A stretch of 51,802 bases of DNA from Candidatus Acutalibacter stercorigallinarum (GCA_019112625.1 DXIW01000008.1:1-51802); one strand, 5' to 3'; positions 31,912-41,358 are shown, numbered from the stretch's first letter. Translations and numbers: made by a program. The notes: generated by a model from the letters alone, not told the origin.

Positions 31912-33756
31912 ATGTATCCCAAGGAGTTAGAGAAGATTCTGCTGAACGTGCAGAAGCCCGGCCGCTATGTGGGCGGCGAGATCAATTCGGTGGTAAAAGA
32001 CAAGAGCGATGTGGAGGTCCGGTTCGCCTTCTGCTTCCCGGACACCTATGAGATCGGCATGTCCCATCTGGGCATCAAGATCCTGTACGGGGCCATGAAC
32101 CAGGTCCCGTACTTTTGGTGCGAGCGGGTGTTCGCCCCCTGGGTGGACATGGAGCAGCGCATGCGGGAGGAGGGCGTGCCCCTCTATGCCCTGGAGAGCG
32201 GCGACCCTGTGGCGGACTTCGACTTCATCGGGTTCACCCTCCAGTATGAGCTGAGCTACACCAACGTGCTGAACATGCTGCAGCTGGCGGGCATCCCCCT
32301 GCGGGCGGCGGACCGGCACGACCTGTTCCACATCGTGGCGGGGGGCGGCCCCTGCGCCTGCAACCCCGAGCCTTTGGCCGACTTCTTCGACCTGTTCTTT
32401 TTGGGGGACGGGGAAGAGGTGGACCTGGAAGTGATGGAGCTCTACCGCCAGTGCAAGAAGGAAGGGACCACCAAAGCGGAGTTCCTGCGCCGGGCGGCAC
32501 AGGTCCCCGGGGTGTACGTGCCCTCCCTGTATGAGGTGGAATACCACGATGACGGCACGGTGAAGAGCTACACCCCCAAAGAGGGCGCCCCCGCCAGGGT
32601 GGAGAAGCGGGTGGTGCTGGACCTGGACAAGGCCTACTATCCCAAGAGCTTCCCGGTGCCCATGATCGAGGTGGTCCACGACCGCATCGCCGAGGAGGTG
32701 CTGCGGGGCTGCATCCGGGGGTGCCGGTTCTGCCAGGCGGGCTTTTTGTACCGGCCTTTCCGGGAGAAGGGCATCGCCGCCATCGACCGGCAGTGCCGGG
32801 ACCTGTGCGCCTCCACCGGATATGACGAGATCTCCCTGTCCTCCCTTTCCACCAGCGACTACAGCAACTTGAACCAGCTCATCGACACCCTGCACCAGTG
32901 GACGGAGGGGGAGAAAGTCAGCCTCTCCCTGCCCAGCCTGCGGGTGGACAATTTCTCCCCGGCGCTGATGGAGCGGATCAACTCCGTGCGGAAAAGCGGC
33001 CTCACCTTCGCCCCGGAGGCGGGCTCCCAGCGGATGCGGGACGTGATCAACAAGAATGTGGAGGAGGCCGAGCTCCTCCACACTGTAGATGTGGCCTTCA
33101 CCGAGGGCTGGAACCGGGTGAAGCTCTACTTTATGATCGGCCTGCCCACCGAGACAGAGGAGGACGTGCTGGCCATTCTGAACCTGGGGAAAAAGGTGGT
33201 GGACACCTTCTACCAGAACAAGGAGAAGCCCAAGGGCAAGGGGGTGGAGGTGGCTCTCTCCGCCGCGGCCTTTGTGCCCAAGCCCTTTACCCCCTTCCAG
33301 TGGTTCGGCCAGGACACCATGGAGCAGCTGCGGCAAAAGCAGCGGGCGCTGAAGGGGAACATCCCCAGCCGGAGGCTCACCGTGAATTACCACGACGCCC
33401 AGACCAGCTTTTTGGAAGCCGTCTTTGCCCGGGGGGACCGGCGCTTGGGCGTGGTGTTGGAGAAGGGGGTGGAGATGGGCTTCCACTTCGACGGCTGGGC
33501 CGACTGCTTCGACTTTGACAAGTGGATGGAGGCCTTTGCGGCCTGCGGCCTGGATCCGGCCTTCTACGCCAACCGCACCCGGGAAAAGGACGAGGTGTTC
33601 CCCTGGGACCATCTGGATTACGGCATCCGCAAGGAGTTCTTGTGGGAGGAGTGGGAGCGGGCCCAGAACGCCCAAACCACCCCCAACTGCCGGGAGGCCT
33701 GTTCCCACTGCGGGGCGGCCTGCTACAAGGGAGGGATCTGTGTTGCAAAGCGTTGA
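31912..33756 (+). CDS. B12-binding-like radical SAM protein (TIGR03960 family)
   Basis: The 614-residue protein has an N-terminal Rossmann-like B12-binding domain and a radical SAM core with CxxxCxxC at Cys267, Cys271 and Cys274 in GCIRGCRFCQAGF. The C-terminus carries another Cys-rich stretch (CREACSHCGAACYKGG). It is the known partner of the TIGR03936 protein encoded next. The pair often lies beside ribosomal-protein genes (here rplS), suggesting an RNA or ribosome modification, but the substrate is unknown. Confidence 0.9.
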   Translation: MYPKELEKILLNVQKPGRYVGGEINSVVKDKSDVEVRFAFCFPDTYEIGMSHLGIKILYGAMNQVPYFWCERVFAPWVDMEQRMREEGVPLYALESGDPVADFDFIGFTLQYELSYTNVLNMLQLAGIPLRAADRHDLFHIVAGGGPCACNPEPLADFFDLFFLGDGEEVDLEVMELYRQCKKEGTTKAEFLRRAAQVPGVYVPSLYEVEYHDDGTVKSYTPKEGAPARVEKRVVLDLDKAYYPKSFPVPMIEVVHDRIAEEVLRGCIRGCRFCQAGFLYRPFREKGIAAIDRQCRDLCASTGYDEISLSSLSTSDYSNLNQLIDTLHQWTEGEKVSLSLPSLRVDNFSPALMERINSVRKSGLTFAPEAGSQRMRDVINKNVEEAELLHTVDVAFTEGWNRVKLYFMIGLPTETEEDVLAILNLGKKVVDTFYQNKEKPKGKGVEVALSAAAFVPKPFTPFQWFGQDTMEQLRQKQRALKGNIPSRRLTVNYHDAQTSFLEAVFARGDRRLGVVLEKGVEMGFHFDGWADCFDFDKWMEAFAACGLDPAFYANRTREKDEVFPWDHLDYGIRKEFLWEEWERAQNAQTTPNCREACSHCGAACYKGGICVAKR

Positions 33757-34402
33757 GACTGTGCGGGTGTGGTTCCGGAAAGCAGGGGCCGCGAAATATA
33801 TCTCCCACCTGGACCTGACCCACTGCATGGGGCGGGCCCTGAAGCTGTCCCGGCTGCCGGTGTGGTACACCGAGGGCTTTAACCCCCGCATCTACATGAC
33901 CTATGCCATGCCCCTTTCCCTGGGGGTGGCCGGGGAGCGGGAGTGCATGGACATCCGCCTGACCCAGCCGGTGCCTTACGGGGAGGTGGCGGACCGGCTG
34001 GGGCGCCACCTGCCCCAGGGCCTGGAGGTGCTGGGGGCCGCCGCCCCGGAGCACAAGCTGGAGGAGACCGCCTGGGCGGACTACGAGATCGCCTTGGAGG
34101 ACGGGGACAGCCAGGGCCTGCGGGAGGCCGTGACCCGCCTGCTGGGGCGGGAGGCCCTCCTGGTGAAAAAGCACACGAAAAAAGGGGAGCGGGAGATCGA
34201 CATCAAGCCGGTGTTCGCCGGGACAGAGGTGGCCCCCCGGCCCGGCGGGCTGCTCCTGACCATGCGGCTGCCCTGCAGCCCCTCGGGCAGCGTGAACCCC
34301 AGCCTGCTGTTGGAGGCCCTGAAAGCCTACGAAAACCGGGAGCCTGCGGCCCAGATCACCCGGCTGCGGCTGCTCCTCGAAGATTTTTCCGAGATCCGGT
34401 AA
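33740..34402 (+). CDS. Radical-SAM-associated protein (TIGR03936/DUF2344)
   Basis: The 220-residue protein starts VRVWFRKAGAAKYISHLDL and contains PVWYTEGFNPRI and AMPLSLGV, typical of the DUF2344 family. Its gene overlaps the radical SAM gene by 17 bp, and the two are often fused in other bacteria, so they probably form one complex. The start may be GTG 33740 or TTG 33743, which is seven bases after GGGAGGG. The function is unknown. Confidence 0.88.
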   Translation: MLQSVETVRVWFRKAGAAKYISHLDLTHCMGRALKLSRLPVWYTEGFNPRIYMTYAMPLSLGVAGERECMDIRLTQPVPYGEVADRLGRHLPQGLEVLGAAAPEHKLEETAWADYEIALEDGDSQGLREAVTRLLGREALLVKKHTKKGEREIDIKPVFAGTEVAPRPGGLLLTMRLPCSPSGSVNPSLLLEALKAYENREPAAQITRLRLLLEDFSEIR

Positions 34403-34409
34403 AATTTTC

Positions 34410-34438
34410 TTGCATTCCGGCCGAGACTGTGCTAAAAT
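34410..34438 (+). promoter_or_regulatory. Promoter of rplS
   Basis: TTGCAT (34410-34415) and TAAAAT (34433-34438) are 17 bp apart, just after the preceding stop codon. Confidence 0.88.
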
Positions 34439-34445
34439 ATTTAAG

Positions 34446-34606
34446 CATTTGAGTACCGCGGGTCTTCCTCAAAGGCTTGCCCGTGGGGATCGAACCGGGG
34501 ACGGGGGGGCGAAACGGCGCTTCCCGGCTCTTCCGGAACAGAAGCGGACAGTCCGCTGCCAGCCGGCATGAATGTCTGAAACCAAAGGAAATTGGAGGAA
34601 TATCAA
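34446..34606 (+). promoter_or_regulatory. Structured rplS leader, possible L19 autoregulatory RNA
   Basis: The 160-base leader is rich in paired elements. CCGCGGG (34456-34462) pairs with CCCGTGG (34480-34486); AGCGGAC and GTCCGCT (34543-34557) form a stem nested within CCGGCT/AGCCGG (34524-34529, 34561-34566). Ribosomal protein L19 genes of Firmicutes often have a leader RNA that binds L19, but I cannot confirm a family match by eye. No coding frame in it is convincing. Confidence 0.6.
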
Positions 34607-34951
34607 ATGGACGCAATGAAGATGATCTCTCAGGACTCCCTCAAGGCGGAGGTCCCCCAGTTCAACATCGGCGACACGGTCCGGGTGGACGTGAACATCC
34701 GTGAGGGCGAGCGGGAGCGTATCCAGCAGTTCGAGGGCACTGTCATCGCCCGCAAGGGCAGCGGCGTAAGCGAGACCTTTACCGTACGCCGTGTCTCTTA
34801 CGGCGTGGGCGTGGAGCGCGTGTTCCCCGTCCATTCTCCCAACGTGAAGGCGGTACAGGTGGTGCGCCAGGGCCGTGTGCGCCGGGCCAAGCTGTATTAC
34901 CTGCGCGACCGGGTGGGCAAGGCCGCCAAGGTCAAGGGCCAGGTCAAATAA
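34607..34951 (+). CDS. rplS: 50S ribosomal protein L19
   Basis: L19 lies at the interface of the 30S and 50S subunits. The 114-residue protein shows [34 protein letters not shown] and [11 protein letters not shown], all strongly conserved. ATG 34607 is eight bases after GGAGG. It has its own promoter and leader and ends before a long hairpin. Confidence 0.97.
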   Translation: MDAMKMISQDSLKAEVPQFNIGDTVRVDVNIREGERERIQQFEGTVIARKGSGVSETFTVRRVSYGVGVERVFPVHSPNVKAVQVVRQGRVRRAKLYYLRDRVGKAAKVKGQVK

Positions 34952-34978
34952 GAGACGCCATACCGAACGAACCAACAG

Positions 34979-35022
34979 AGGGGGCTGTTGTAAAATGTTT
35001 CATTTTGCAACAGCTCCCTTCC
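34979..35022 (+). terminator. Terminator-like hairpin after rplS
   Basis: A long stem of about 17 bp (from 34981 with its partner ending near 35018) closes on a small loop near 34999. The T-tract is poor (TTCC), so termination may be partial and allow read-through into lepB. Confidence 0.72.
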
Positions 35023-35047
35023 TATCATTTTAACGGCAGGAGGGCCT

Positions 35048-35620
35048 ATGGAAACGCCGGTATCCGAGAAGAAAACGCCTGGGCAGCGGAAAAAGAACGT
35101 CCTGGATTGGGTGGAGGAGCTGGTCATCGCCGTGGTCATCATCGGGGTGGTGTTCACCTTCTTCTTCCGCATCATCACCGTGACGGGCAACTCCATGGCC
35201 CCCAACTACAGCGACGGCGACCGGGTGCTGGTCACTGGGGCGGCCCTCGGCGTGGAGCAGGGGGACGTGGTCGTGGTGGTGAACGTGCTGGAGGAGCCCA
35301 TCATCAAGCGGGTCATCGCCACCGAGGGACAGGTGGTGGACTTTGACCCGGACACCCGGGCGGTGCTGGTGGACGGCCAACCGGTGGACGAGACCCAATT
35401 CGGCCTGGAAAACGGCATCACCGACCTGCCCTACAGCTCCTTCGAGGTGCTGGAGTTCCCCCAGACCGTGCCCGAGGGCTGTGTGTTCGTGCTGGGGGAC
35501 AACCGCTCGGTGTCTGAGGACAGCCGGTACCAGCGGGTGGGGATGATCGACACCCGGAACATTTTGGGCAAGGCCCTGGTGCGCATTTTCCCCTTGGACC
35601 GCATCGGCCTGGCCCAGTAA
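35048..35620 (+). CDS. lepB: Type I signal peptidase (first of two)
   Basis: The enzyme removes signal peptides from secreted proteins. The 190-residue product has one N-terminal membrane helix (about 24-40), GNSMAP with catalytic Ser49, KRVIA with Lys87 and a C-terminal GDNRSVSEDSR box. A second, clearly related gene follows 27 bp downstream. AGGAGG precedes the start. Confidence 0.95.
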   Translation: METPVSEKKTPGQRKKNVLDWVEELVIAVVIIGVVFTFFFRIITVTGNSMAPNYSDGDRVLVTGAALGVEQGDVVVVVNVLEEPIIKRVIATEGQVVDFDPDTRAVLVDGQPVDETQFGLENGITDLPYSSFEVLEFPQTVPEGCVFVLGDNRSVSEDSRYQRVGMIDTRNILGKALVRIFPLDRIGLAQ

Positions 35621-35647
35621 AGAAGTCCGCGGAAGGGAGGACGCGCC

Positions 35648-36229
35648 ATGGAAGAGAGGACATATACGCCGGAGGACCAGGGAAAGCCCGGGAGCTTCCG
35701 CCAGTCCCTGCTGGAATGGGTGGAGGTGATTGTGGGCTCGGTGGTGTTCGTCACCATCCTCCTCACCTTTGTGGCCCGGATCATCACCGTGGACGGCAGC
35801 TCCATGAGCCCCACCTATGAGAACGGGGACCGGGTGCTGGCCACCTCCCTGGCGGGACCCGCGGGCCAGGGGGACGTGGTCATCCTGGTGAACGTGCTGG
35901 AGGAGCCCATCATCAAGCGGGTGGTGGCCACCGCGGGCCAGACCGTGGACTTCGACGAGGACATGGGCGAGCTTGTGGTGGACGGCCAGCCCCTGACCGG
36001 AGAGGCCTTCCACATCGCCAACGGCATCACCTATGTGCCCGACCGGCCGGGGGAGGTGCTGGAATTCCCCCAGACCGTGCCCGAGGGCTGCGTGTTCGTG
36101 CTGGGGGACAACCGGCAGAACTCCAAGGACAGCCGCTTTGCCGAGGTGGGCATGGTGGACTGCCGGAACATTTTGGGAAAAGTGGTATTCAATCTCTATC
36201 CCTTCTCCAAACTGGGATTTGTGGGGTGA
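35648..36229 (+). CDS. lepB: Type I signal peptidase (second of two)
   Basis: The 193-residue product repeats the same plan: one membrane helix (about 25-42), GSSMSP with Ser52, KRVVA with Lys90 and GDNRQNSKDSR. Long stretches match the first enzyme (for example NVLEEPIIKRV and FPQTVPEGCVFVLGDN), showing a tandem gene duplication followed by divergence, so substrate preference may differ. It ends five bases before rbgA. Confidence 0.95.
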   Translation: MEERTYTPEDQGKPGSFRQSLLEWVEVIVGSVVFVTILLTFVARIITVDGSSMSPTYENGDRVLATSLAGPAGQGDVVILVNVLEEPIIKRVVATAGQTVDFDEDMGELVVDGQPLTGEAFHIANGITYVPDRPGEVLEFPQTVPEGCVFVLGDNRQNSKDSRFAEVGMVDCRNILGKVVFNLYPFSKLGFVG

Positions 36230-36233
36230 ACCT

Positions 36234-37100
36234 ATGAGTGAAGTACAGTCGGTCCAGTGGTTCCCCGGGCACATGGCCAAGACCCGGCGGAAGATCACTG
36301 AGGACCTGAAGCTGGTGGACATCGCCGCGGAGCTGTTGGACGCCCGCGTCCCCAAGAGCAGCGCCAACCCGGTATTGCGGCAGATTGTGCGGCAGAAGCC
36401 CCGGGTGGTGCTCCTCAATAAAAGCGACATGGCCGACCCGGCCCAGACCGCCCGGTGGGTGGACTGGTACAGGGCCCAGGGCCTTCTGGCCGTGCCCGTC
36501 GAGAGCAAGACGGGGAAGGGCATCCCCGCCTTTTACAGCGCCGTGCGGGAGGCCCTGAAGGAGCAGATCGCCGCCTGGGAGAGCAAGGGCATGGTAGGCC
36601 GGCCCATCCGGGTGATGGTGCTGGGGGTGCCCAACGTGGGGAAATCCTCCTTTATCAACCGGCTCATCAAGGGCGGCGGCGCCGGCAAGGCCGAGGTGCA
36701 GGACCGCCCCGGCGTCACCCGGCAGAACCGGTGGTTTACCGTGGGCAAGGGGTTCGAGCTTCTGGACACCCCCGGCGTGCTGTGGCCCAAATTCGAGGAC
36801 CCCATCGTGGGGGAGCACCTGGCCTTTACCGGCGCGGTGCGGGATGAGATCCTGGACCAGGAGGGGCTGGCCTGCCGGCTGCTGGAGCTCCTGCTGGAGC
36901 TGTACCCCCAGGCCATCCAGCAGCGGTACAAGACAGAGATCCCGGCGGGCCTGCCCGGCTACGAGATATTGGAGCGCATCGGCCGCAAGCGGGGGATGCT
37001 CATCTCCGGCGGGGAGGTCAACACCGAGCGGGCGGCCATCACCGTGCTGGACGAGTACCGGGGCGGCAAGCTGGGCCGCATCACCCTGGAGCAGCCGTAA
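36234..37100 (+). CDS. rbgA: Ribosome biogenesis GTPase RbgA (YlqF)
   Basis: RbgA is needed for late 50S assembly. The 288-residue protein begins [10 protein letters not shown] and has circularly permuted GTPase motifs: NKSD (G4) before GVPNVGKSS (G1) and DTPG (G3). It forms the usual rbgA-rnhB-yraN run, behind lepB and near rplS, as in many Firmicutes. Confidence 0.96.
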   Translation: MSEVQSVQWFPGHMAKTRRKITEDLKLVDIAAELLDARVPKSSANPVLRQIVRQKPRVVLLNKSDMADPAQTARWVDWYRAQGLLAVPVESKTGKGIPAFYSAVREALKEQIAAWESKGMVGRPIRVMVLGVPNVGKSSFINRLIKGGGAGKAEVQDRPGVTRQNRWFTVGKGFELLDTPGVLWPKFEDPIVGEHLAFTGAVRDEILDQEGLACRLLELLLELYPQAIQQRYKTEIPAGLPGYEILERIGRKRGMLISGGEVNTERAAITVLDEYRGGKLGRITLEQP

Positions 37101-37111
37101 GGAGGGAGACC

Positions 37112-37714
37112 ATGGATTGGTACGCCTATGAAAAACGGGCCGGGGAACAGGGCTTCTCCGCGGTGTGCGGCATCGACGAGGCGGGCCGGGGCCCCTTGGC
37201 CGGGCCTGTGTGCGCCGCCGCGGTGATCCTGCCCCCGGACTGTGACATCCCGGGGCTCAACGACTCGAAAAAGCTATCGGAGAAAAAGCGGGAGGCGCTG
37301 TTCCCGGTGATCCAGGAAAAGGCGCTGGCCTTCGGCATCGGCTGGGCCACCGCGGAGGAGATCGACCGGGTGAACATCCTCCAGGCCACCTTTCTGGCCA
37401 TGGCCCGGGCGGTGGAGGCCCTGCCCGCCCCGGCGGACTACGCCCTGGTGGACGGCAACCGCATGCCGCCCCTGCCCATCCCCGGGGAGACCATCGTGAA
37501 GGGGGACGCCACCAGCGCCAGCATCGCCGCGGCCTCCATTCTGGCCAAGGTGAGCCGGGACCGGCTGCTGCGCCGGCTGGACGAGGAGCACCCGGAGTAC
37601 GGCTTCGCCAAGCACAAGGGGTACGGCACCAAGGCCCACTACGAGGCCATCCGGAAGTACGGGCTGCTGCCGGAGCACCGCAGGAGCTTTTTGAAGAACC
37701 TGGAGGCCAAATGA
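37112..37714 (+). CDS. rnhB: Ribonuclease HII
   Basis: RNase HII cuts RNA in RNA-DNA hybrids, including single misinserted ribonucleotides. The 200-residue enzyme has [13 protein letters not shown] with the first two acidic ligands, [13 protein letters not shown], and [19 protein letters not shown]. It overlaps yraN as ATGA. Confidence 0.97.
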   Translation: MDWYAYEKRAGEQGFSAVCGIDEAGRGPLAGPVCAAAVILPPDCDIPGLNDSKKLSEKKREALFPVIQEKALAFGIGWATAEEIDRVNILQATFLAMARAVEALPAPADYALVDGNRMPPLPIPGETIVKGDATSASIAAASILAKVSRDRLLRRLDEEHPEYGFAKHKGYGTKAHYEAIRKYGLLPEHRRSFLKNLEAK

Positions 37715-38070
37715 CCGCCCGGGCCTGGGCGGGCAGGGCGGGGGAGGACTACGCCGCCAAAAAACTAGAGGAGCTGGGCTATGCCATTGTGGCCCGGAAC
37801 TACCACAGCCGCTACGGGGAGATCGACATCATCGCCGAGAACGGGGCGTACCTGGTATTCGTGGAAGTCAAGGCCCGGAAAGCCGGGAGCCTCTCCTCCC
37901 CCTTGGAGGCGGTGACGCCCCAGAAGCAGCGGCGGCTCATCCTCACCGCCCAGGCCTATCTGGCCGCCTGCCCCAGTGAAAAGCAGCCCCGGTTCGACGT
38001 GGCGGCCGTCACCCTGGAGGGAAACCAGGTGACCGGCTGGGAGTATGTGGAGAACGCCTTTCTCACCTGA
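37711..38070 (+). CDS. YraN family protein (UPF0102)
   Basis: The 119-residue protein has [18 protein letters not shown], then [29 protein letters not shown], matching a PD-(D/E)XK nuclease-like core with E, D and ExK acidic residues. Its cellular role is unsettled; it is often beside rnhB, hinting at nucleic-acid processing. Confidence 0.93.
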   Translation: MTARAWAGRAGEDYAAKKLEELGYAIVARNYHSRYGEIDIIAENGAYLVFVEVKARKAGSLSSPLEAVTPQKQRRLILTAQAYLAACPSEKQPRFDVAAVTLEGNQVTGWEYVENAFLT

Positions 38071-38091
38071 TACTTGGAAACGGAGGGTCCT

Positions 38092-39042
38092 ATGCGGTAT
38101 TTTGACTTGCACTGCGACACCATCGGCGAGTGTCTGAGCCGGGGCCTCCCCCTGCGGGGGAACGGCCTGGCGGTGGACCTGGACCGGGCAGGCGGCCTGG
38201 CGCCCTATGTACAGTGTTACGCTGTCTGGCTCCCCGACGAGCTGCGGGGCGAGGCGGCGTTTCGCCATTTTTGTGACGCCGCCGGCCTGCTGGACCGGGA
38301 AGTGACGGCCAGCGGGGGAGAGCTCCTGCGCTGCCGCACCCCCAAGGACCTGGACCGGGTGGAGGCCCGGGGCTGCCGTGGGGCTGTCCTCACCGTGGAG
38401 AACGGCTCGGTGCTGGGCGGGAGACTGGAGCACGTCCAGGACCTGAAGGACCGGGGCGTGGCCATGCTCACCCTCACCTGGAACGGGGAGAACGAGCTGG
38501 GCCGGGGCGTGCTGTCCCCGGGGGACACCGGCCTGACCCCCTTTGGCAGGCAGGCGGTGAAGGCCCTGGAGCGGGCGGGTATCGTGGTGGATGTGTCCCA
38601 CGCCAGCCCGGAGCTGTTCTGGGACGTGGCCGGGCTGGCGGAGAGGCCCATCGTTGCCTCCCACTCCAACGCCAAGGCGGTGTGCGGCCACCCCCGGAAC
38701 CTGACGAAGGAGCAGTTTCTGGCCATCCGGGACAGGGGCGGCCTGGTGGGGCTCAATTTCTTCCAGTCCTTCCTGAACGACCGGCCCCAGGAGGCCAGCC
38801 GGGAGGATGTGCTGCGCCACGCCGAGTATTTCCTGGCCCTGGGTGGGGAGGACACCCTGGCCATGGGCAGCGACTTCGACGGGGCGAAGCTCCCGGCGGA
38901 CCTGCCGGGGGTGGATGGCATCCCTGGCCTGTACCAGATGTTTTTGGACAGGGGCTACCCCGAGGCCCTGGTGGAGAAGCTCTTTTACGGCAACGCCGCC
39001 CGGTTTTTCCGGCGGTGGGGCCTGGGGAAAGAATCCCTTTGA
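38092..39042 (+). CDS. Membrane dipeptidase family (M19) protein
   Basis: The 316-residue metalloenzyme has HCDT (first zinc ligands), TLTWNGEN, VDVSHASPEL, ASHSNAKAVCGHPRNL and GSDFDG, the motifs of renal-dipeptidase-like M19 enzymes, which cleave dipeptides. ATG 38092 follows GGAGGG; TTG 38074 is less likely. No signal peptide is seen, so it is cytoplasmic. Its stop codon overlaps the -35 of the next promoter. Confidence 0.93.
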   Translation: MRYFDLHCDTIGECLSRGLPLRGNGLAVDLDRAGGLAPYVQCYAVWLPDELRGEAAFRHFCDAAGLLDREVTASGGELLRCRTPKDLDRVEARGCRGAVLTVENGSVLGGRLEHVQDLKDRGVAMLTLTWNGENELGRGVLSPGDTGLTPFGRQAVKALERAGIVVDVSHASPELFWDVAGLAERPIVASHSNAKAVCGHPRNLTKEQFLAIRDRGGLVGLNFFQSFLNDRPQEASREDVLRHAEYFLALGGEDTLAMGSDFDGAKLPADLPGVDGIPGLYQMFLDRGYPEALVEKLFYGNAARFFRRWGLGKESL

Positions 39043-39067
39043 CAGAACGGGAAAAGTACGGTATAGT
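39039..39067 (+). promoter_or_regulatory. Promoter of thrC
   Basis: A consensus TTGACA (39039-39044), overlapping the dipeptidase stop, and TATAGT (39062-39067) are separated by 17 bp. Confidence 0.88.
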
Positions 39068-39132
39068 ACCCTATAGCGGGCCTGCCCCGGCGGCCGGCCC
39101 GAAGGGAAATCATGGAATTGCAGGTGATATGG

Positions 39133-40644
39133 ATGCAGTATAAAAGTACCAGGGACTCCCAGCTGCGGTACAGCTCCGCCCAGGTCATCGCCCAGGGGAT
39201 CTCGGCGGAGGGCGGGCTGTTCGTGCCCGAGGCCCTGCCCGACCTGAGCGGCCGGTTGGAGGAGCTCTCCCGGCTGGATTACCGGACCTTGGCCAAGGAG
39301 ATCTTCGGCTGCTTTCTCACGGACTTCACGCCGGAGGAGATCGCCGCCTGCGTGGAGAACGCCTACCGCCCGGAGAAATTCGGGGGCGGGGAGCCTGTAA
39401 GGCTCACCCCCTTGACGGAAAACGGGGAGCAGAAGTATTTGCTGGAGCTGTGGCACGGCCCCACCTGCGCCTTTAAGGACATGGCCCTGCAGATTTTGCC
39501 CCACTTCCTCACCGCCTCCCTGAAAAAGGCCCAGCCGGGGAAGGAGGCCCTGATCCTGGTGGCCACCTCCGGGGACACAGGCAAGGCGGCCCTGGCGGGC
39601 TTCCAGGACGTGGCCGGGACCAAAATCGCCGTGTTCTACCCCCGGGACGGGGTGAGTCCCATGCAGAAGCGGCAGATGGCCACCCAGGAGGGGGAGAACG
39701 TGATGGTCTGCGCCATCGAGGGGAACTTCGACGACGCCCAGACCGCGGTGAAACGCATCTTCACCGACGACGCCATGAAAAAGCTGCTGGAGGAGCGGGG
39801 CATGCTGTTCTCCAGCGCCAACTCCATCAACTGGGGGCGGCTGCTGCCCCAGATCGTCTACTACTTCTACGCCTATTCCCAGCTGGTCCGCACCGGGGCT
39901 CTGTCCCTGGGCGAGCCCATGGACGTGGTGGTGCCCACGGGCAACTTCGGGAACATCCTGGCGGCCTACTACGGCAAACGCATGGGCCTGCCTGTGCGCA
40001 AGCTGGTGTGCGCCTCCAACCAGAACAAGGTCCTCACCGACTTCATCCGCACCGGGGTGTACGACCGCCGCCGGGAGTTTTACGCCACCGCCTCCCCCTC
40101 TATGGACATCCTCATCTCCAGCAACCTGGAGCGCCTGCTGTACCACCTGTGCGGGGAGGACAGCGCCGCTCTGCGGGGCTGGATGGAGGACCTGTCCCAG
40201 CATGGCGTGTACGACGTGGGGGAGGAGGTCAAGGCGAAAGTCCAGGACCTGTTCTACGGCGGCTTCTGCGGCGACGGCTCCGCCTTCCAGACCATCCGGG
40301 AGCTGTGGGACAGCGAGGGTTACCTGTGCGACACCCACACGGCTGTGGCGGTGGACGTGTACCGCCAGTACCGGAAGGAGTGCGGCCTGCCCTCTGTGCC
40401 CACGGTGATCGCCTCTACGGCGGACCCCTACAAATTCTCCGGCAGCGTGCTGGAGGCCATCCAGGCGGACCTGCTCACCGGGGACGACTTCCAGAACGTG
40501 GAGGCCCTGGAGAAGCTCACCGGGGTGGCGGCCCCCCTGCAGCTGCGGGAGCTGAAGGACAAGCCCGTGCGCTTCTCCCGCACGGTGTCCAAGGAGCAGG
40601 CCGCGGCTTTCGTCCGGGAGCTGGTCCAGGCGGGCGAGGGCTGA
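39133..40644 (+). CDS. thrC: Threonine synthase
   Basis: The PLP enzyme converts O-phosphohomoserine to threonine. The 503-residue product starts MQYKSTRD, has TCAFKDMALQ with the PLP-binding Lys115, and SGDTGKAALAGF and PTGNFGNI phosphate-binding loops. Its length suits the longer (yeast/E. coli-like) class. ATG 39133 gives the usual N-terminus; ATG 39112 would add seven residues. Confidence 0.93.
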   Translation: MQYKSTRDSQLRYSSAQVIAQGISAEGGLFVPEALPDLSGRLEELSRLDYRTLAKEIFGCFLTDFTPEEIAACVENAYRPEKFGGGEPVRLTPLTENGEQKYLLELWHGPTCAFKDMALQILPHFLTASLKKAQPGKEALILVATSGDTGKAALAGFQDVAGTKIAVFYPRDGVSPMQKRQMATQEGENVMVCAIEGNFDDAQTAVKRIFTDDAMKKLLEERGMLFSSANSINWGRLLPQIVYYFYAYSQLVRTGALSLGEPMDVVVPTGNFGNILAAYYGKRMGLPVRKLVCASNQNKVLTDFIRTGVYDRRREFYATASPSMDILISSNLERLLYHLCGEDSAALRGWMEDLSQHGVYDVGEEVKAKVQDLFYGGFCGDGSAFQTIRELWDSEGYLCDTHTAVAVDVYRQYRKECGLPSVPTVIASTADPYKFSGSVLEAIQADLLTGDDFQNVEALEKLTGVAAPLQLRELKDKPVRFSRTVSKEQAAAFVRELVQAGEG

Positions 40645-40645
40645 C

Positions 40646-41341
40646 ATGGCGCTCTATGTCATCGCGGACCTGCACCTGTCCCTGGGGGCGGACAAGCCCA
40701 TGGACGTGTTCCCCGGCTGGAAGGACTACGTCCAGAGGCTGGAGAAGAACTGGACCGCCCTGGTAAAGCCCGAGGACACGGTGGTGGTGGCCGGGGACAT
40801 CTCCTGGGCCATGCGGCTGGAGGACGCCGCGGCGGACTTTGCTTTCCTCAACGGGCTGCCGGGACAGAAGCTGCTGCTCAAGGGCAACCACGACTACTGG
40901 TGGTCCACCCGCAGCAAGATCGACGCCTTTTTCCAGGAGCAGGGGTTTTCCACCCTCCACATCCTCCACAACTGCGCCTACCGGGTGGGGGATGTGGCCG
41001 TGTGCGGCACCCGGGGGTGGCTTTACAACTCCGAGACCGCCGAGGACAAGAAGATCGTGGCCCGGGAGGCGGGCCGGCTTCTGGCCTCCCTGGCGGAGGG
41101 GGAGAAGCTGGGGGGAGAGCCCATGGTGTTCCTCCACTACCCGCCGGTGTACGACAACATGGAGTGCGGGGGCATCCTGGATATTTTGGAGGAGCGGCGC
41201 ATCTCCCACTGCTACTTCGGGCACATCCACGGCCAGTACGCCGCCCGGAAGGCCCTGGTGGGGGAGTACCGCGGGGTGCGGATGCACCTTATCTCCTGTG
41301 ATTTTGTGAATTTTACCCCGGTGCTGGTGGCAAAGGGATAA
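40646..41341 (+). CDS. Calcineurin-like metallophosphoesterase
   Basis: The 231-residue protein has IADLHLS, AGDISWAM, GNHDYWW, FLHYPPVY and GHIHGQY, giving the full set of metal ligands of the family. The substrate is unknown; close relatives are annotated only as phosphohydrolases. It begins one base after thrC stops, so the two are co-transcribed. Confidence 0.92.
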   Translation: MALYVIADLHLSLGADKPMDVFPGWKDYVQRLEKNWTALVKPEDTVVVAGDISWAMRLEDAAADFAFLNGLPGQKLLLKGNHDYWWSTRSKIDAFFQEQGFSTLHILHNCAYRVGDVAVCGTRGWLYNSETAEDKKIVAREAGRLLASLAEGEKLGGEPMVFLHYPPVYDNMECGGILDILEERRISHCYFGHIHGQYAARKALVGEYRGVRMHLISCDFVNFTPVLVAKG

Positions 41342-41358
41342 AATCGGGGGAGAGGCTG

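Noticed and set aside
31927-33891. A 654-codon minus-strand frame over the radical SAM gene
   Set aside because: It is antisense to a gene with clear CxxxCxxC and family motifs and shows no domain of its own.
37765-40647. A 960-codon open frame on the minus strand over yraN, the dipeptidase and thrC
   Set aside because: It is antisense to three well-recognised genes and low in complexity (Gly, Leu, His, Gln-rich). GC-rich third positions suppress stops on the opposite strand; no domain or ribosome-binding site supports it.
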